Below, one piece after another: positions 17,693 through 27,079 of a DNA stretch of 64,000 nt; positions within the stretch are counted from its first letter, which is position 1, and each line of letters starts with the position of its first letter. The position numbers were made by a program, and so were the translations under genes. The DNA comes from Nucisporomicrobium flavum (lineage in GTDB: Bacteria; Actinomycetota; Actinomycetes; Mycobacteriales; Micromonosporaceae): the NCBI RefSeq assembly GCF_016464385.1, contig NZ_JADMLH010000005.1, positions 208,324 through 272,323 of the forward strand, read 5' to 3'. The notes under the pieces were generated by a model. It worked only from the letters and a program-made list of their open reading frames with translations. It did no database searches and had not been told where the DNA came from.

Positions 17693-18799
17693 CTATTGAT
17701 GCGCCTCGACCCGGTGCGCTTGAACCAGCGTGTTGGACCAGTGGCCAGCACGGCTTCCAGCGTGCGTTCGGTCCGTCTCCGCCAGTGGATGGGGTTCGCC
17801 GGTGAGGGCGGCGAGGGCTTGGGCTACTTCCTGCAGGGTGGCTTTGACGTAGGTGGCTGTGGTGCCTCCGTCGCCGGCGCTGGCGTGGCCAGCGAAGGCG
17901 CGGGCGGTCGCGTAGGAGATGTGCCGTTCGACCCAGGTGAGCGTGGTGTGGCGTAGCCAGTGGGCGCTGACCTGTTGGGATGCGACCCATGGCAGGTGCT
18001 TGCCGATGCGCTGCCACAGGTAGTCGTAGCGGCGTCGGCCGACGGGGCGGCCGTTGCGGTAGCGCAGGAGCTGGCTTGTTGGGTTGCCGTCGCCGCGGTG
18101 GTCGAAGTGGGTGATCAGGGCAGCGTTGAGGGTGGGCGAGATGGGTTGCCAGCGTTGGGTCTGGCCTTTCTCGTGCAGGAGCACGAGGCACTGTTGCGTG
18201 TCGAGGTCTTGGCGTCTGATGCTGAGCGCTCCCGCACGGCGGCATGCGGTTTCGAGGTGCAGCCGCAGTATTAGCAGGTCGAGATCGGGGTCGTTGCCGG
18301 TTTCACGGGTGACGGTGAAGATTGCGGAGAGCGCTGGTTCGGGTAGCGCTTGGCGCAAGCTTTGCTGACGGCGTGGTTTGGGTACGCGGGCCGCGGGGTT
18401 GTGGTCCGGGGAGATCAGTCGGTCGTCGACGGCGTAACGGTAGATGCAGCGCAGGGCGGCGATGAGGTGTTCGGCGGCGGAGGCGCCGCCGCGGTGGCTG
18501 CGGCGGATGACGGCGTGTGCACGGGCTTCTTCAGCGAGGTGTCTGATCTCTGAGGGTTTCAGTTCGTCGAGGTGGCGACTCCCCCACTGCGCGAGGATCC
18601 GCTGCCAGTAAGTGTCGTATAGGCGGCGGGTGCTGGCGGAGAGCCCGGCGGCGACGTGAGGGATGTACTCGGCGAAGGTCGGCACCGGTCGTGGGGTGTG
18701 TGGGGCTTTGCCGGTGAGCTGGTCAGTGGTGATGTTGAGCTGGGCCATGAGGGCCGTAACCAGGGCGATGTTGGTGGAGTTGATGTCGGGCTGGCTCAT
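17693..18799 (-). CDS. Tyrosine recombinase (site-specific integrase)
   Basis: A 368-residue phage-type integrase. The N-terminal SAM-like DNA-binding region includes SASTRRLYDTYWQRILAQWG. The catalytic domain keeps Arg in ETACRRAGALSIR, the box HWLRHTTLTW, a GHAS segment, and the nucleophile Tyr in TATYVKATL. The ATG at 18799 overlaps the stop of the AbrB-like gene by four bases, so I prefer it to the longer open frame. The gene is the likely motor for the island beginning here. An att site could not be identified. It looks intact, unlike the second recombinase at 40.6-41.6 kb. Confidence 0.88.
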   Translation of the reverse strand: MSQPDINSTNIALVTALMAQLNITTDQLTGKAPHTPRPVPTFAEYIPHVAAGLSASTRRLYDTYWQRILAQWGSRHLDELKPSEIRHLAEEARAHAVIRRSHRGGASAAEHLIAALRCIYRYAVDDRLISPDHNPAARVPKPRRQQSLRQALPEPALSAIFTVTRETGNDPDLDLLILRLHLETACRRAGALSIRRQDLDTQQCLVLLHEKGQTQRWQPISPTLNAALITHFDHRGDGNPTSQLLRYRNGRPVGRRRYDYLWQRIGKHLPWVASQQVSAHWLRHTTLTWVERHISYATARAFAGHASAGDGGTTATYVKATLQEVAQALAALTGEPHPLAETDRTHAGSRAGHWSNTLVQAHRVEAHQ

Positions 18800-19143
18800 G
18801 GCTGTGGCATCTGGGTGTCGGAGTGCTCGCGAAGGATGGCGGTGAGCAGCCCGGGTGGGTAAATCGCGAGGAGTTCGGTCCGGTGGTCGGTGGACAGGAG
18901 CAGGCGATCGCCGGTGGTGATGCCGGCTCGGCGGCGCGTTAGCGCCGGCAAAGTTATGTGCCTTCGCGGATCGACTGTGCTTTGGGGTGCGGTGCTGGGC
19001 GGCGGGTTCTCGGCTGTGCAGCGGCAGGCGGTTATGAGTCCGTCGTTGTCGACTGTGAAGGCGATGGCGTTCCCAGGCTCCCATGCGAGTTCCTCGACGG
19101 TGGGAGAGCTGGCGATTCGGCCATGGGTGTCGATGACAGACAT
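18796..19143 (-). CDS. AbrB/MazE/SpoVT-type DNA-binding protein
   Basis: A 115-residue protein. Residues 57-100 read as a swapped-hairpin AbrB domain, with VDPRRHITLPALTRRRAGI followed by GDRLLLSTD. The N-terminal 50 residues form an unrecognised acidic domain (VEELAWEPGNAIAF). It is directly upstream of and overlaps the integrase gene by an ATGA, an arrangement that suggests it regulates or assists the integrase, perhaps as a recombination directionality or repressor protein. The ATG at 19143 is the first start that avoids a low-quality N-terminal extension. Confidence 0.65.
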   Translation of the reverse strand: MSVIDTHGRIASSPTVEELAWEPGNAIAFTVDNDGLITACRCTAENPPPSTAPQSTVDPRRHITLPALTRRRAGITTGDRLLLSTDHRTELLAIYPPGLLTAILREHSDTQMPQP

Positions 19144-19850
19144 GGCGTAGTGCGCAGGCTGGACGTGGCGGCGGTGCGCGAGGTCGGGAACGGTGAGACC
19201 GGGGACCGCTCGCTGGTGCGGGATGGCGTTGCGCGACACCGCGGGTCGCGGCACTGGGACTTGCGCTTGCTGATACAAGGGCTCAACTCCCCTTCGGGCC
19301 GGTTCCACGCTGTTTCCGCCTCGGATTGAGGCGACGCCCTTCGGCTGTGTCCAGCGAACGACGCGAGGACGCGTGCGTGAAGTTGTCCCGCGTTGCGTGG
19401 TGTTGTCTCCCCTTGTCCTCGATCGTTGTCGGCGCGCTGCTTCCACCCCCTTCCGGTGTGGCACGCACCGGGCAAGAGCTAGCCGCACCACAGCTCGTGA
19501 GCCGTCCTAGGATCATCTCTTCGAGTTCTAGCGCTCCGGTGAGCACCGGTAGCGTTATTGCCACCATTGGACGCTCGCGATCGGCCGCATCAGGACTCGA
19601 CAAGGCAAACAGCCGAATGCAGATTCGGAGACGGCGTGGTAGCGTTCCGGATGCGACATCTGCCGACGATCTATATTCCGGCCTGATGCTGGCTTCGAAT
19701 ACCGATCGCTATTCACCGTAGCGGCCCGTACCAGGACCATGAGAATGGGCATGCCTTCTTGCGGTGGCCCCCTTCCCCTCGTGAGGCCACGGAGCACCAC
19801 CTCTAGAACGAGCCTTCCTACGCGCCGATGTTTCCAGTGGAGGTGTGAGC
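19144..19850. other. Gene-free region upstream of the integrase operon
   Basis: About 700 bases with open frames on both strands but no translation I can support. It presumably contains the integrase operon promoter. Base composition is slightly lower in GC than the flanks, consistent with acquired DNA. Confidence 0.5.
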
Positions 19851-20432
19851 GTGACTGCGAGTCCCGTGCACCAGCAATCTTCACGCGCCCAGGGCTGTCT
19901 GCGGTGTCACCATGCGGACCAGTCAGTAAGCGTGGCGGCCGTCGTACGTGAAGGCCGCCGCACCGGCGTGGCTCGCGGCAGCATGCCTGGCCGGTTCGGT
20001 TACGACGTGCCGATCGAAGCCCGTGTCGAGCTCACGACCGCGCTGGCTCGCGCCTTAACTCCACCGATGAAGCCGCGCTCCGTGACCAAGCCGGCCATTG
20101 CCTTCAGCGTTTCAGGTGCCCTGGCGTTGTGGGACCTCCAACTAGCGGTCCTGAACCCGGTTGATGGCACGGCGTGGTTCGGCCTTTTGTTCTTCAGCAT
20201 CGTTGCGCTCGGAAGTGGGTGGCTTCTGCGCGCTCGTCACCGAGACCTTCAGGTCACGGGTCCGGTGGTCAACGATGCATGGACTCTGTGGCGGCGGTCG
20301 TGGTACTGCCGCCGGTGCGGTGTCGTCAGCGTCTACACACCCGGTGGAGCGACTGTCGTGAACGTACAGGGGTTCACTTCTGCGCTCATGGACTTGGCGC
20401 GCCAGGGGCGCCGAACCAGCCTCCGGGCTTGA
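19851..20432 (+). CDS. Hypothetical membrane protein with Cys pairs
   Basis: A 193-residue protein of unknown function. The N terminus has CLRCHH, a metal-ligand-like pair. Two hydrophobic segments (about 82-98 and 104-122, the second containing GLLFFSIVALGSGWLL) suggest a membrane hairpin. After them comes WYCRRCGVVSVYTPGG, a zinc-ribbon-like half site. GTG at 19851 is chosen because GGAGG lies seven bases upstream; the in-frame GTG at 19845 is too close to that site. It sits alone between the integrase and lsr2. Confidence 0.5.
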   Translation: MTASPVHQQSSRAQGCLRCHHADQSVSVAAVVREGRRTGVARGSMPGRFGYDVPIEARVELTTALARALTPPMKPRSVTKPAIAFSVSGALALWDLQLAVLNPVDGTAWFGLLFFSIVALGSGWLLRARHRDLQVTGPVVNDAWTLWRRSWYCRRCGVVSVYTPGGATVVNVQGFTSALMDLARQGRRTSLRA

Positions 20433-20610
20433 AGCACGTCGAATCCCGGCTACCGAAGGCGGAGCCGTTCATGCGCGGCCCGGGGGTATCAAGTAAGCGG
20501 GTCGGCCGTCTTCAGGGATCGGTACGACGCTAGACTAATCACGACTCCCGCAATGTCCCTAATTTGTTGGGAATTTGACGCAACGGCGACTCCAGTCAGG
20601 AGTGAAGGTT

Positions 20611-20955
20611 ATGGCTCGGCAAGTTGTCACCACACTGATCGACGACATGGACGGCAGCCAAGCCGACCGCACCGTCGAGTTCGGCTTAGACGGCGTCCGC
20701 TACACCATCGACTTGTCGGAGAAGAACGCCGGGAAGTTGCGCAAAGCCCTCGATGTCTACCTCGCTGCGGCCACGCGGGTAGGTCGCGCAGACCTAGACC
20801 GGCGCAAAGGGCGCGGTTCGCACGCGACAACGGTGGTCTCTGAGCGGGAGCGTAACCGGGCAATCCGACAGTGGGCGCTTGCCAACGGCCATGATGTGTC
20901 GGAGCGAGGGCGTATTTCAGCGGCAGTTGTAGAGGCGTACGACGCTGCCCACTGA
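20611..20955 (+). CDS. lsr2: Lsr2-family xenogeneic silencer
   Basis: A 114-residue H-NS-like nucleoid protein. The N-terminal dimerisation region is MARQVVTTLIDDMDG then VEFGLDGVRYTIDLSEKNA. The C-terminal AT-rich minor-groove-binding domain has IRQWALANGHDVSERGRI, including the RGR hook. ATG at 20611 is the canonical family start. Lsr2 silences AT-rich foreign DNA. A copy inside the island, next to nuclease-like genes, suggests it keeps island genes quiet, though it could equally be one of several chromosomal paralogues. No operon partner. Confidence 0.92.
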   Translation: MARQVVTTLIDDMDGSQADRTVEFGLDGVRYTIDLSEKNAGKLRKALDVYLAAATRVGRADLDRRKGRGSHATTVVSERERNRAIRQWALANGHDVSERGRISAAVVEAYDAAH

Positions 20956-21411
20956 CGTCGCGAAGCCGGTATGAGCGACCGCGTGGGATCGTTGTCTCCC
21001 TGAGCACAGGTTGCAACTGGCGTGCGTGGGCGCCTGCATGCGACAGCTTTGCGACCGCCCAGGCCTAGCCCGGAGTTAACGCTTCGTCGTGGGCATCCGG
21101 CGGTGCGCAAGCGCCGCCCAGCATTCGCGCACATCCGGCCGGCCGCGCGTCGCTGCGGACGCAATGGGCACTCGCCAGCCTGACCGCGCTCCAAGCCGCC
21201 GGCCGCACTCCGAACTTCCGGTTAGGCGGATGCATATCCGAGACAGCCAGCGCCCCGACTAGTGATCGACTCTTGACGATGACATCGCCAGTCGAGGAGT
21301 AGATCCGCCGTGGCGGCAGCACGAGCAGGACGGCGGCGACTTCGAGCAAGAGGGCGATGGCAGTGCTATCGGCCAGCACATCCGGGCATTCCGGTCTGAT
21401 CGTCAGTGCGC
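20956..21411. other. Spacer with a doubtful membrane-peptide frame
   Basis: These 456 bases hold one weak minus-strand frame (21065-21379). It opens with a hydrophobic helix (ALLLEVAAVLLVLPP) and SSTGDVIVKSRSLVGAL, then degenerates. It may be the remnant of a small membrane protein. Nothing else is seen. Confidence 0.3.
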
Positions 21412-22839
21412 TTACTTGTCGAGGAGACGGATGATCATCGCGGTTCCGTCTTCTCCTACGGAGAAGACATCACCCGGGGGTGGTCGTCGCCGGGCAGTCC
21501 ACCATCGGCGCAATCTGCTCGCGTTGTTGAGGTATCCGCGCAGGTCTCCGTCGGCGAGCCGGCGGTGTAGCCGGCGTTCGACTCCGCGGAAGACCTCAAG
21601 TCGGCGGCCGTCGGCAATCGGCATGGAGTAGGTCGTCCCTTCGAGGACGGGACCGCCTCCGGGCATTCGGATCTTTCTGCCGATGGTGTCGGCCCACTCC
21701 AACGGGAATGGCAACGCGTCGTCGGGTTGACCGATCTGGCGTAGGGTTCCGTATCCGGCCGCGGCGGAGCGATCACCGGCGAACATCAATACGGACGCTG
21801 CGGTGGTTCGACTGAGGACCTGCGCTAGCCATCTTTTGCGGTCCTCCGGGATGTTGTAGGGCGGCGGGGGCACCTGCGCCGGTTCTTCGAGCACCTCGGG
21901 GACAGTGCCCGTTCCACGCGTCTCTCCGGGGCCGGGCTGCGGGCTTTGTTGAGTGAGCGTCGTTACTGGGTGGGTCTCGTTACGAGCCCACTGTTCCTGC
22001 GCCGGCGGCTCAGTGAGTAGTTGTGCGTATGCCTCGTCCTCGCCGCTCCAGAGCTCGACATCTCCGGGTGGGTCGAGCGCAAATGACTCGATGCGGCGTT
22101 CTGTCAACCGTGAGGCGATCATGAGCCCGTACAGTGGGTGGTTGCCGACCGCGACGGTCCCGACCTGCAGGCACGCGTCGCCGAGCTGCTTGATCACGTC
22201 TCCCGGGGGCCCGTGGGTGCCTTTGCATTCCAGGACGACTACCCGTAGTCCGGCGCGCCCGTCGGCGCGGTGTCGTCCGATGAGGAAGTAGTCGGGGCGT
22301 TTCTTCGTGCCCGGTTCGTTGCGAACATCGTCGCTGACGTCGTCGATGAATCCGGCTTTGAGAGCGACGTCGGCGTCGACGGCGTCGAAGTGCCACCTCG
22401 GGTACTTCTTTGCGAGCACGGCGCGAGCGACCACCAGCGCCAAGCCGATCCCTAGTTGTTCGGACTGTGCGACCTTATGGTGGTGTACGACCGCTTCGGC
22501 GGCGTTCTTGCTGAGACGCAGCTGTCCGCACGGGCTGTCCAGGGTGGCGCAGTACCTCACGTGCGCCCAGTGCCGGGCGACCGGTACGAACGGCGAGTCG
22601 GTGAGGAAGGTGGTCGCCACGCTAAGTTCCCGCAGTATGTCTGCCGGTCGCGTGTGAAGGATCGGATCAACTTCGACTGGGCTGGGCGCTTTCAGATAGA
22701 CGATGGAGGAGGTTTCCGCCTTAGCTTCCTTGGCACGTGTGTAGACCTCCGCCGCCAAAGATGCCGTCGATGACACTGGCAAACGGGCTGGTCTGTTGAG
22801 TGACCGCAGGACCCATCCGATGTCCAAGACGACCTCCAT
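21412..22839 (-). CDS. PD-(D/E)XK nuclease-like protein of unknown role
   Basis: A 475-residue protein. The middle holds KKRPDYFLIGR (Asp183) and VVVLECKGTHG (Glu204, Lys206), the D...E-x-K arrangement of PD-(D/E)XK nucleases. The N-terminal 120 residues form an unrecognised domain. After a Pro/Gly-rich linker (about 290-315) the C-terminal 150 residues are an Arg-rich region ending FSVGEDGTAMIIRLLDK. It is a single gene next to lsr2 in the island, with no methylase beside it. That would suit a solitary defence nuclease or a type IV-like enzyme. Biochemical role inferred from the motif only. Confidence 0.6.
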   Translation of the reverse strand: MEVVLDIGWVLRSLNRPARLPVSSTASLAAEVYTRAKEAKAETSSIVYLKAPSPVEVDPILHTRPADILRELSVATTFLTDSPFVPVARHWAHVRYCATLDSPCGQLRLSKNAAEAVVHHHKVAQSEQLGIGLALVVARAVLAKKYPRWHFDAVDADVALKAGFIDDVSDDVRNEPGTKKRPDYFLIGRHRADGRAGLRVVVLECKGTHGPPGDVIKQLGDACLQVGTVAVGNHPLYGLMIASRLTERRIESFALDPPGDVELWSGEDEAYAQLLTEPPAQEQWARNETHPVTTLTQQSPQPGPGETRGTGTVPEVLEEPAQVPPPPYNIPEDRKRWLAQVLSRTTAASVLMFAGDRSAAAGYGTLRQIGQPDDALPFPLEWADTIGRKIRMPGGGPVLEGTTYSMPIADGRRLEVFRGVERRLHRRLADGDLRGYLNNASRLRRWWTARRRPPPGDVFSVGEDGTAMIIRLLDK

Positions 22840-23337
22840 CGCTGTCGATGGGCTGCACCTACGCTAAGGAAAAACTTCCACGAGTGATATGCCAAACACT
22901 CCCAGTGACATGAATGAATGCTTCGACATCATCGACTCACTGGCCAGCGTCTAGATCAAATGCGCCCGGCGAGCTCGGATGGTCGCCCGGAGAGCTGGGA
23001 TGGGGCCGCGTCTATCAGCGACACCTGCCGCGAGGGCGTCGCCAGCAACGCCAGCATCAGCAGCGCACCACCCGCTACGGCTAGCCGGCGCCGTCATCGC
23101 TCTCATGCTCCCCGCCGCGGTTATGCCGAGCGATCACCCGCCGTGCTAAGACGGCGCCGATGTCCGGCCACCTCGTCGACGTCACCGGCTGGCTTCACAA
23201 GCTCGACAAAAGGGCCGGCTCTTGCTAACGACAATCGGGCCCTAGCTACTTCGACCTGAAGAAGTAGGTGGCGGTCGTGTTTGGCGGGTTCGGGTGGTTG
23301 GGTTCAGAGGCACGACGGGGCCTTGCGATGGTGTTTA
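22840..23337. other. Gene-free region
   Basis: About 500 bases between the nuclease-like gene and the transposase remnant. Short frames only, none with protein-like composition. Confidence 0.45.
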
Positions 23338-23411
23338 TCCGCTGAGGGCGCTGATCTTGGTGAGGTTGTGGGCGAAGACGCCGTGTCCGCACCAGATCCG
23401 GGCGCCGGCGA
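23338..23411 (-). mobile_element. 3' remnant of a DDE-type transposase gene
   Basis: On the minus strand the last 25 codons of a frame read ARIWCGHGVFAHNLTKISAL followed within two codons by TAA. This tail matches what I remember of the C-terminus of actinobacterial DDE transposases. The rest of the gene is absent: upstream sequence belongs to an unrelated plus-strand frame. It marks an old insertion and deletion junction. Confidence 0.4.
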
Positions 23412-23451
23412 GCTACGGCGCGTACTACGTGTGCAGGTCGCCGGCCTGGAC

Positions 23452-23849
23452 ATGGCCCGCTACACCCGGTTCTCGATGCTCACTCCCGACGTGGGCATGG
23501 AGTTCGGCGGAAAGCTCTGTGCTGTGTACCGAGACGGGCAGTACCACTACAGCACCGAAAACTACGATCCAGGTGGTGATCGAGCGGGACGGTGCTAAGC
23601 ACTACGCCGACGACAGGGTGCTTGCCAACGGTCGCGGCTGTACGCCGCCCGCGTCCCTACGCCGAGCTGATGGCCGAGGATCCGGCGTTGCGGCTGCGCG
23701 GCTACGGGGTGTACCGGATCGGCGGCCATGAGCTGGACGAGCCTACCGTCGAGCAGCGGCTCGACGGTTCTTCGACGACCTCGCCCGGCGGCCTGAGCCA
23801 CCCGGTCATCGGCCGGGGCGGCCACGGCGTGCGGCCGGGGCCGCGTTGA
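23452..23849 (+). pseudogene. Frameshifted nuclease-fold hypothetical protein
   Basis: Protein-like segments occur in order in all three frames. ARYTRFSMLTPDVGMEFGG is in the first, VVIERDGAKHYADDRVLANG in the second, and YAELMAEDPALRLRGYGVYR plus IGGHELDEPTVEQRL in the third. The D-G-x-x-H-Y block followed by a YA-M-x-D-x-x-LRLxGYxVYR block is typical of Vsr/MutH-like domains at the C-terminus of actinobacterial hypothetical proteins. At least two frameshifts are needed to join them. Either a decayed gene or several sequencing indels. Confidence 0.4.
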
Positions 23850-24036
23850 GGACGTCCACCACGCGCTGCGCCGGTACCTTCTCGATCGCGCGGCGCCGCA
23901 ACCGGTAGTCCAGCACCTTGCCGGTTGCCGCTACTGCCAGTGCGGCCGCCACGAATAGAGCCCACACCCACCACGGCATCGACGTGGGAACGAACGCCGC
24001 GGCGGTGGCCGCGGCCCAGGTGAACGGTAATTGCAT
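23806..24036 (-). CDS. Small single-pass membrane protein
   Basis: A 76-residue protein with one strong hydrophobic segment (about 20-38, SMPWWVWALFVAAALAVAA) after a short amphipathic N terminus, then a basic cytoplasmic tail (LDYRLRRRAIEKVP). ATG at 24036 has AGAGGA seven bases upstream. Such small membrane proteins are common cargo in actinobacterial integrative elements. Its 3' end overlaps the degraded plus-strand frame at 23452-23849. Function unknown. Confidence 0.6.
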   Translation of the reverse strand: MQLPFTWAAATAAAFVPTSMPWWVWALFVAAALAVAATGKVLDYRLRRRAIEKVPAQRVVDVLNAAPAARRGRPGR

Positions 24037-24266
24037 GATCTTTCCTCTCACAGCCCGGCATCCACACGGCTGCCGACATCGCCCGGCTGGACGACGCATT
24101 CCAGTGTCAGGGCTGGTCAGAGGCAGTTGCGCACCCTTGTTGATCTGTGTGGACGCTATGGCGGCCGCAGGAATCCTGTGGTTTACCGGCGCCAACGTGT
24201 GTTATCACTTGCCTTGCGGTGGTTTCGTGTGTCGACCGCTCCCCTGAGTCTCGGAGGAATGCGCCC

Positions 24267-24737
24267 GTGCCGAGGATCATCCGGATGCCGAGTTCCGAAG
24301 TCGTGCGCCACGGCACCAGGCGCCGGGCGTTCGTCGAAGAGATGTTTCGGCTTTACCGGGCGGCGGGCAGCCCGCCGCTGCGGGAGATCGAGGAGTGGAT
24401 CCGGGCTAACGACGAGCTGAAGGGCACCGCGAGCACCGAAACCATCCGGCGGATCCTGCGCGGGCATGTGCCGCCGCGGTGGCACACCGTCGAGGCGATC
24501 GCGTTGGCTTTCTTCGCATCGTCGGACCTGGAGCCTGGGCAGGAGCGCTGGCCCGACAACATGAACGAGCCGTTCAGCAACATGGACGCCCTCCGGCAGG
24601 CCTGGGCGGAGGCGATCGAGGAGGATCCCGTCGCGCCCGACCCGCGGGCCCGCCGAACCTCGAATAACTTCGACGACCCGTGGGCGCGGGCCCCCCGGCC
24701 AGCCGGTTCGAGCTTCGACGACGAGCCGCCGTTCTGA
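24267..24737 (+). CDS. Putative HTH protein of a mobile element
   Basis: A 156-residue protein. The first 90 residues look like a helix-turn-helix regulator: REIEEWIRANDELKGTASTE, then TIRRILRGHVPPRWHTVEAI, similar to the XRE-type fold seen in actinobacterial element proteins. The C-terminal tail is acidic and disordered (NFDDPW, FDDEPPF). GTG at 24267 has GGAGGA a few bases upstream. It probably regulates or scaffolds functions of the element containing the AlpA-like gene two kilobases downstream. No close operon partner. Confidence 0.6.
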   Translation: MPRIIRMPSSEVVRHGTRRRAFVEEMFRLYRAAGSPPLREIEEWIRANDELKGTASTETIRRILRGHVPPRWHTVEAIALAFFASSDLEPGQERWPDNMNEPFSNMDALRQAWAEAIEEDPVAPDPRARRTSNNFDDPWARAPRPAGSSFDDEPPF

Positions 24738-25021
24738 CGCGCGCGAGTTCCTCATCATGTGTGTTACCAGCTCCAGTGCGGTGAGCTTGCTAAGCAGGGC
24801 ATAGCGCTCGGACATGCGGCATCCGTGTCCACTGGTGACCGACGGGCCCGCAGGACTAAGATGGGTGTTGCGGCAGATGCGCCTGCCGGTGTCGAGTACC
24901 CGTCGCCCACGTCGATCAGGTACACCGAGGCCAAGGTTCCCACCCGAATCGCGCACTAGTCCCGACGCACGGTCATCACGCTGACGGGACGGACGTGGGG
25001 CGTCTCGGTACAGGAGAACCG

Positions 25022-25963
25022 GTGACCAGGAACCGTCGCACCAAGGCCAAAGTCCGGCTGCAGCAAACTGTGACCGGCGCCAGCTATGTCGAAGCCCACC
25101 GGCAGATCACCGCCCCCGCGCCCGCCGCGGCGGAGAAGGTGATCGTGCAGCCGCCGCGAGCCGACTGGCACCAGGCCAAGCAATGCGCCTGGTGGGAAAA
25201 CCTGCAGGACGAGCATGGGCCGCTGATCGCGCTACGGATCAGCCAGGGGCCGCAGTGGTGGGAGCTCGACGACCTGGCCCGCGCGGCCGCCGGCGCCTTG
25301 CAGATCCGGCCGCCGGAACTCCGCGGGCTGTGGGTCGCGGTCTGGCCCCGGTACTCCGTGACCCGACGCGAATACCTTCCCGGCATCGCGGCGAACCTCG
25401 ACCGCGCCGGTGCGCTCGACCGGCTCGAGGTCCGCGAGGTCCCCGACGCCAGCCGATGCAGCCACGCAACCTGCCGTCGCCGCCGCGGGCTTCCCCCGCT
25501 ACCGCGCTCCGGGAGGCCCGCAGCCCGCACGCCGGCGTTCGAGCCGCTGCCGTTGCGGGAGCCGGTGGTCGCCTTCGCCGAGGTCATCGAGGAGCATCCA
25601 ACGCTCAACGGCGACGGCTTCGGATACGACTACGGCCGACTGTCCCGGGACGAGCGGCGGCAGCAGATCGAACGGCACCGGCAGGACCTGATCTCCCGGG
25701 AGGAGACCGTCCGGCGGGTGCACGACTGGCTGGTGGTCAACATCGCGCCGATCAAGACCCCCAACACCGGCAGCTACGGGCTCAAGCACGTCGCCGAGGA
25801 CGTGCTCGGGCAGTACATCTCGAACGGAGAGCTGATCACGGCGGCGCTGATGGCAGGGTACCCGATGCGGCACGACCGTGGGCCCAACGCCGACTTCGCG
25901 ATGAGCAGCCGCGATGTCGGTCGTCTCCGCGAGCAGCAGGAGCAGGCCAGGCATACACGTTGA
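25022..25963 (+). CDS. Mobile-element hypothetical protein
   Basis: A 313-residue protein. It begins with a basic helix (RRTKAKVRLQQTVTGASYVEA) and has a Cys/His-bearing stretch near 140 (DASRCSHATC). Its C-terminal 120 residues contain SYGLKHVAEDVLGQYISNGE and LITAALMAGYP. I associate that last block with hypothetical proteins of actinobacterial phages and integrative elements; no activity is known. GTG at 25022 has AGGAG six bases upstream. The next 260 bases contain only a short remnant frame ending at 26187. Confidence 0.55.
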   Translation: MTRNRRTKAKVRLQQTVTGASYVEAHRQITAPAPAAAEKVIVQPPRADWHQAKQCAWWENLQDEHGPLIALRISQGPQWWELDDLARAAAGALQIRPPELRGLWVAVWPRYSVTRREYLPGIAANLDRAGALDRLEVREVPDASRCSHATCRRRRGLPPLPRSGRPAARTPAFEPLPLREPVVAFAEVIEEHPTLNGDGFGYDYGRLSRDERRQQIERHRQDLISREETVRRVHDWLVVNIAPIKTPNTGSYGLKHVAEDVLGQYISNGELITAALMAGYPMRHDRGPNADFAMSSRDVGRLREQQEQARHTR

Positions 25964-26222
25964 TGCCGCCGGCGGGCTGAGGCAGGGCCGCCCGCCTGCG
26001 GTGGGCCGAGCACGTCACCGGGAGCCCGGCTGACGGCTCGGCCGACCCCTGCGGCGCGTACACGCTCGGCGAGGCACTCCCGATGATGCTGGCGTTCCTG
26101 CGCCGAGCTCAACAAGAGTTCACCGAGCAGATGCGCCCGCCGCGGCGCCGCCGCTGGCTGCCGGGCGGCCAGCCACCGCCACCCTGACCCGCCGGCACCG
26201 AGCGCAGAGCGCAGGTGGTCGG

Positions 26223-26438
26223 GTGACTATAGTCGCAGGTAGAGCAGGGCGACGGTTGCAGCTGATGGGTGCCCACGAGATCCGGGTCCGGCTGGGCGGG
26301 GTGAGCCGCCAGCGGGTGTATCAGATCACCAGCCGCCGCTACTTCCCCGCGCCGGCCGCGGACCTGCAGCAGGGCAAGGTGTGGCTGGCCGAGGACGTCG
26401 AAGCGTGGATCGCCGAGCACCGGCCGCCCACTGCCTGA
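26223..26438 (+). CDS. AlpA/excisionase-like DNA-binding protein
   Basis: A 71-residue winged-helix protein: EIRVRLGGVSRQRVYQITSR is the HTH, followed by the wing YFPAPAADLQQGKVWLAEDV and a terminal helix. This is the usual form of excisionase or AlpA-type regulators in actinobacterial integrative elements, where they bend DNA at att sites or activate the integrase. The start may be GTG at 26223 or ATG at 26265. No integrase is adjacent: the nearest are 8 kb left and 14 kb right. It may have lost its partner. Confidence 0.7.
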   Translation: MTIVAGRAGRRLQLMGAHEIRVRLGGVSRQRVYQITSRRYFPAPAADLQQGKVWLAEDVEAWIAEHRPPTA

Positions 26439-26474
26439 CCCGCCCGGGAACACCGAGCCGCCTGACAGGGCCAG

Positions 26475-27025
26475 TCAGTCGTCGTCCTCGTCTTCGTCGT
26501 CGGGTGGCAGGTCGCTGCGCCCCACAGCCGCAACAGGTACCGCTCGATGCCCTCGTAGCGGGCCTGCAAGGCATCGATCTGCTCGTCGTCGCCCGTCGCT
26601 CCCATCACCTGATGGATCTCGTCCTCCGCCTGCACGGCCCGCTCTCGGCCCCGGTGATAGACGTAGACGGTGTAGCGGCCGGGCCCGGGCGGCGGGTTGA
26701 TGCCGTCGATGGCGTTGCCCATCATGTCGCCGACCTGCAGCAGCCTGGTGGGGCAGTCCAACTCCACGCTCACCGGCCCCGCCCATTCTTCGCCGACCAC
26801 CGGGGCGGGGACGCTGTCCCAGACCTGCCCGTCGACGCGGACCGCGATCAGGTTCTGCCGGGCGCTGATGTAGACGCCGTACCCGCTGCTCGCGGCGACG
26901 TTGCGGCGGGCCTCGTCCATCGCCGTGCTCGCGCCGACGCCGGCGTCGCAGTCGATGTCGCGCAGCAGCAGCGTGCAGTAGTCCGGGCGCAGTGTCAGGG
27001 TGTGGCTGCTGTGGAGGATCGCCAC
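26475..27025 (-). CDS. Hypothetical protein with probable C-terminal frameshift
   Basis: A roughly 180-residue soluble protein. The N-terminal domain holds ATAMDEARRNVAAS-like and GYGVYISARQNLIAVRVDGQ segments, then GPGRYTVYVYHRGRERAVQA and a helix ending YEGIERYLLRLWG. From there the annotated frame runs into low-quality sequence overlapping the AlpA-like gene. One extra G in the run near 26518 restores a natural ending, RSDLPPDDEDEDDD, with a stop at 26475. I therefore annotate the shifted end. No family recognised; position beside the AlpA-like gene suggests element cargo. Confidence 0.5.
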
Positions 27026-27079
27026 GCGGATCTCCTCGGGGGATGGTCGAAGGCCGTAGCTCGGCCGTGAAGTCGGGGG

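Noticed and set aside
19555..19884. 109-codon minus-strand frame upstream of the membrane protein gene
   Set aside because: No ribosome site, no protein-like periodicity and it overlaps the likely start of the gene at 19851.
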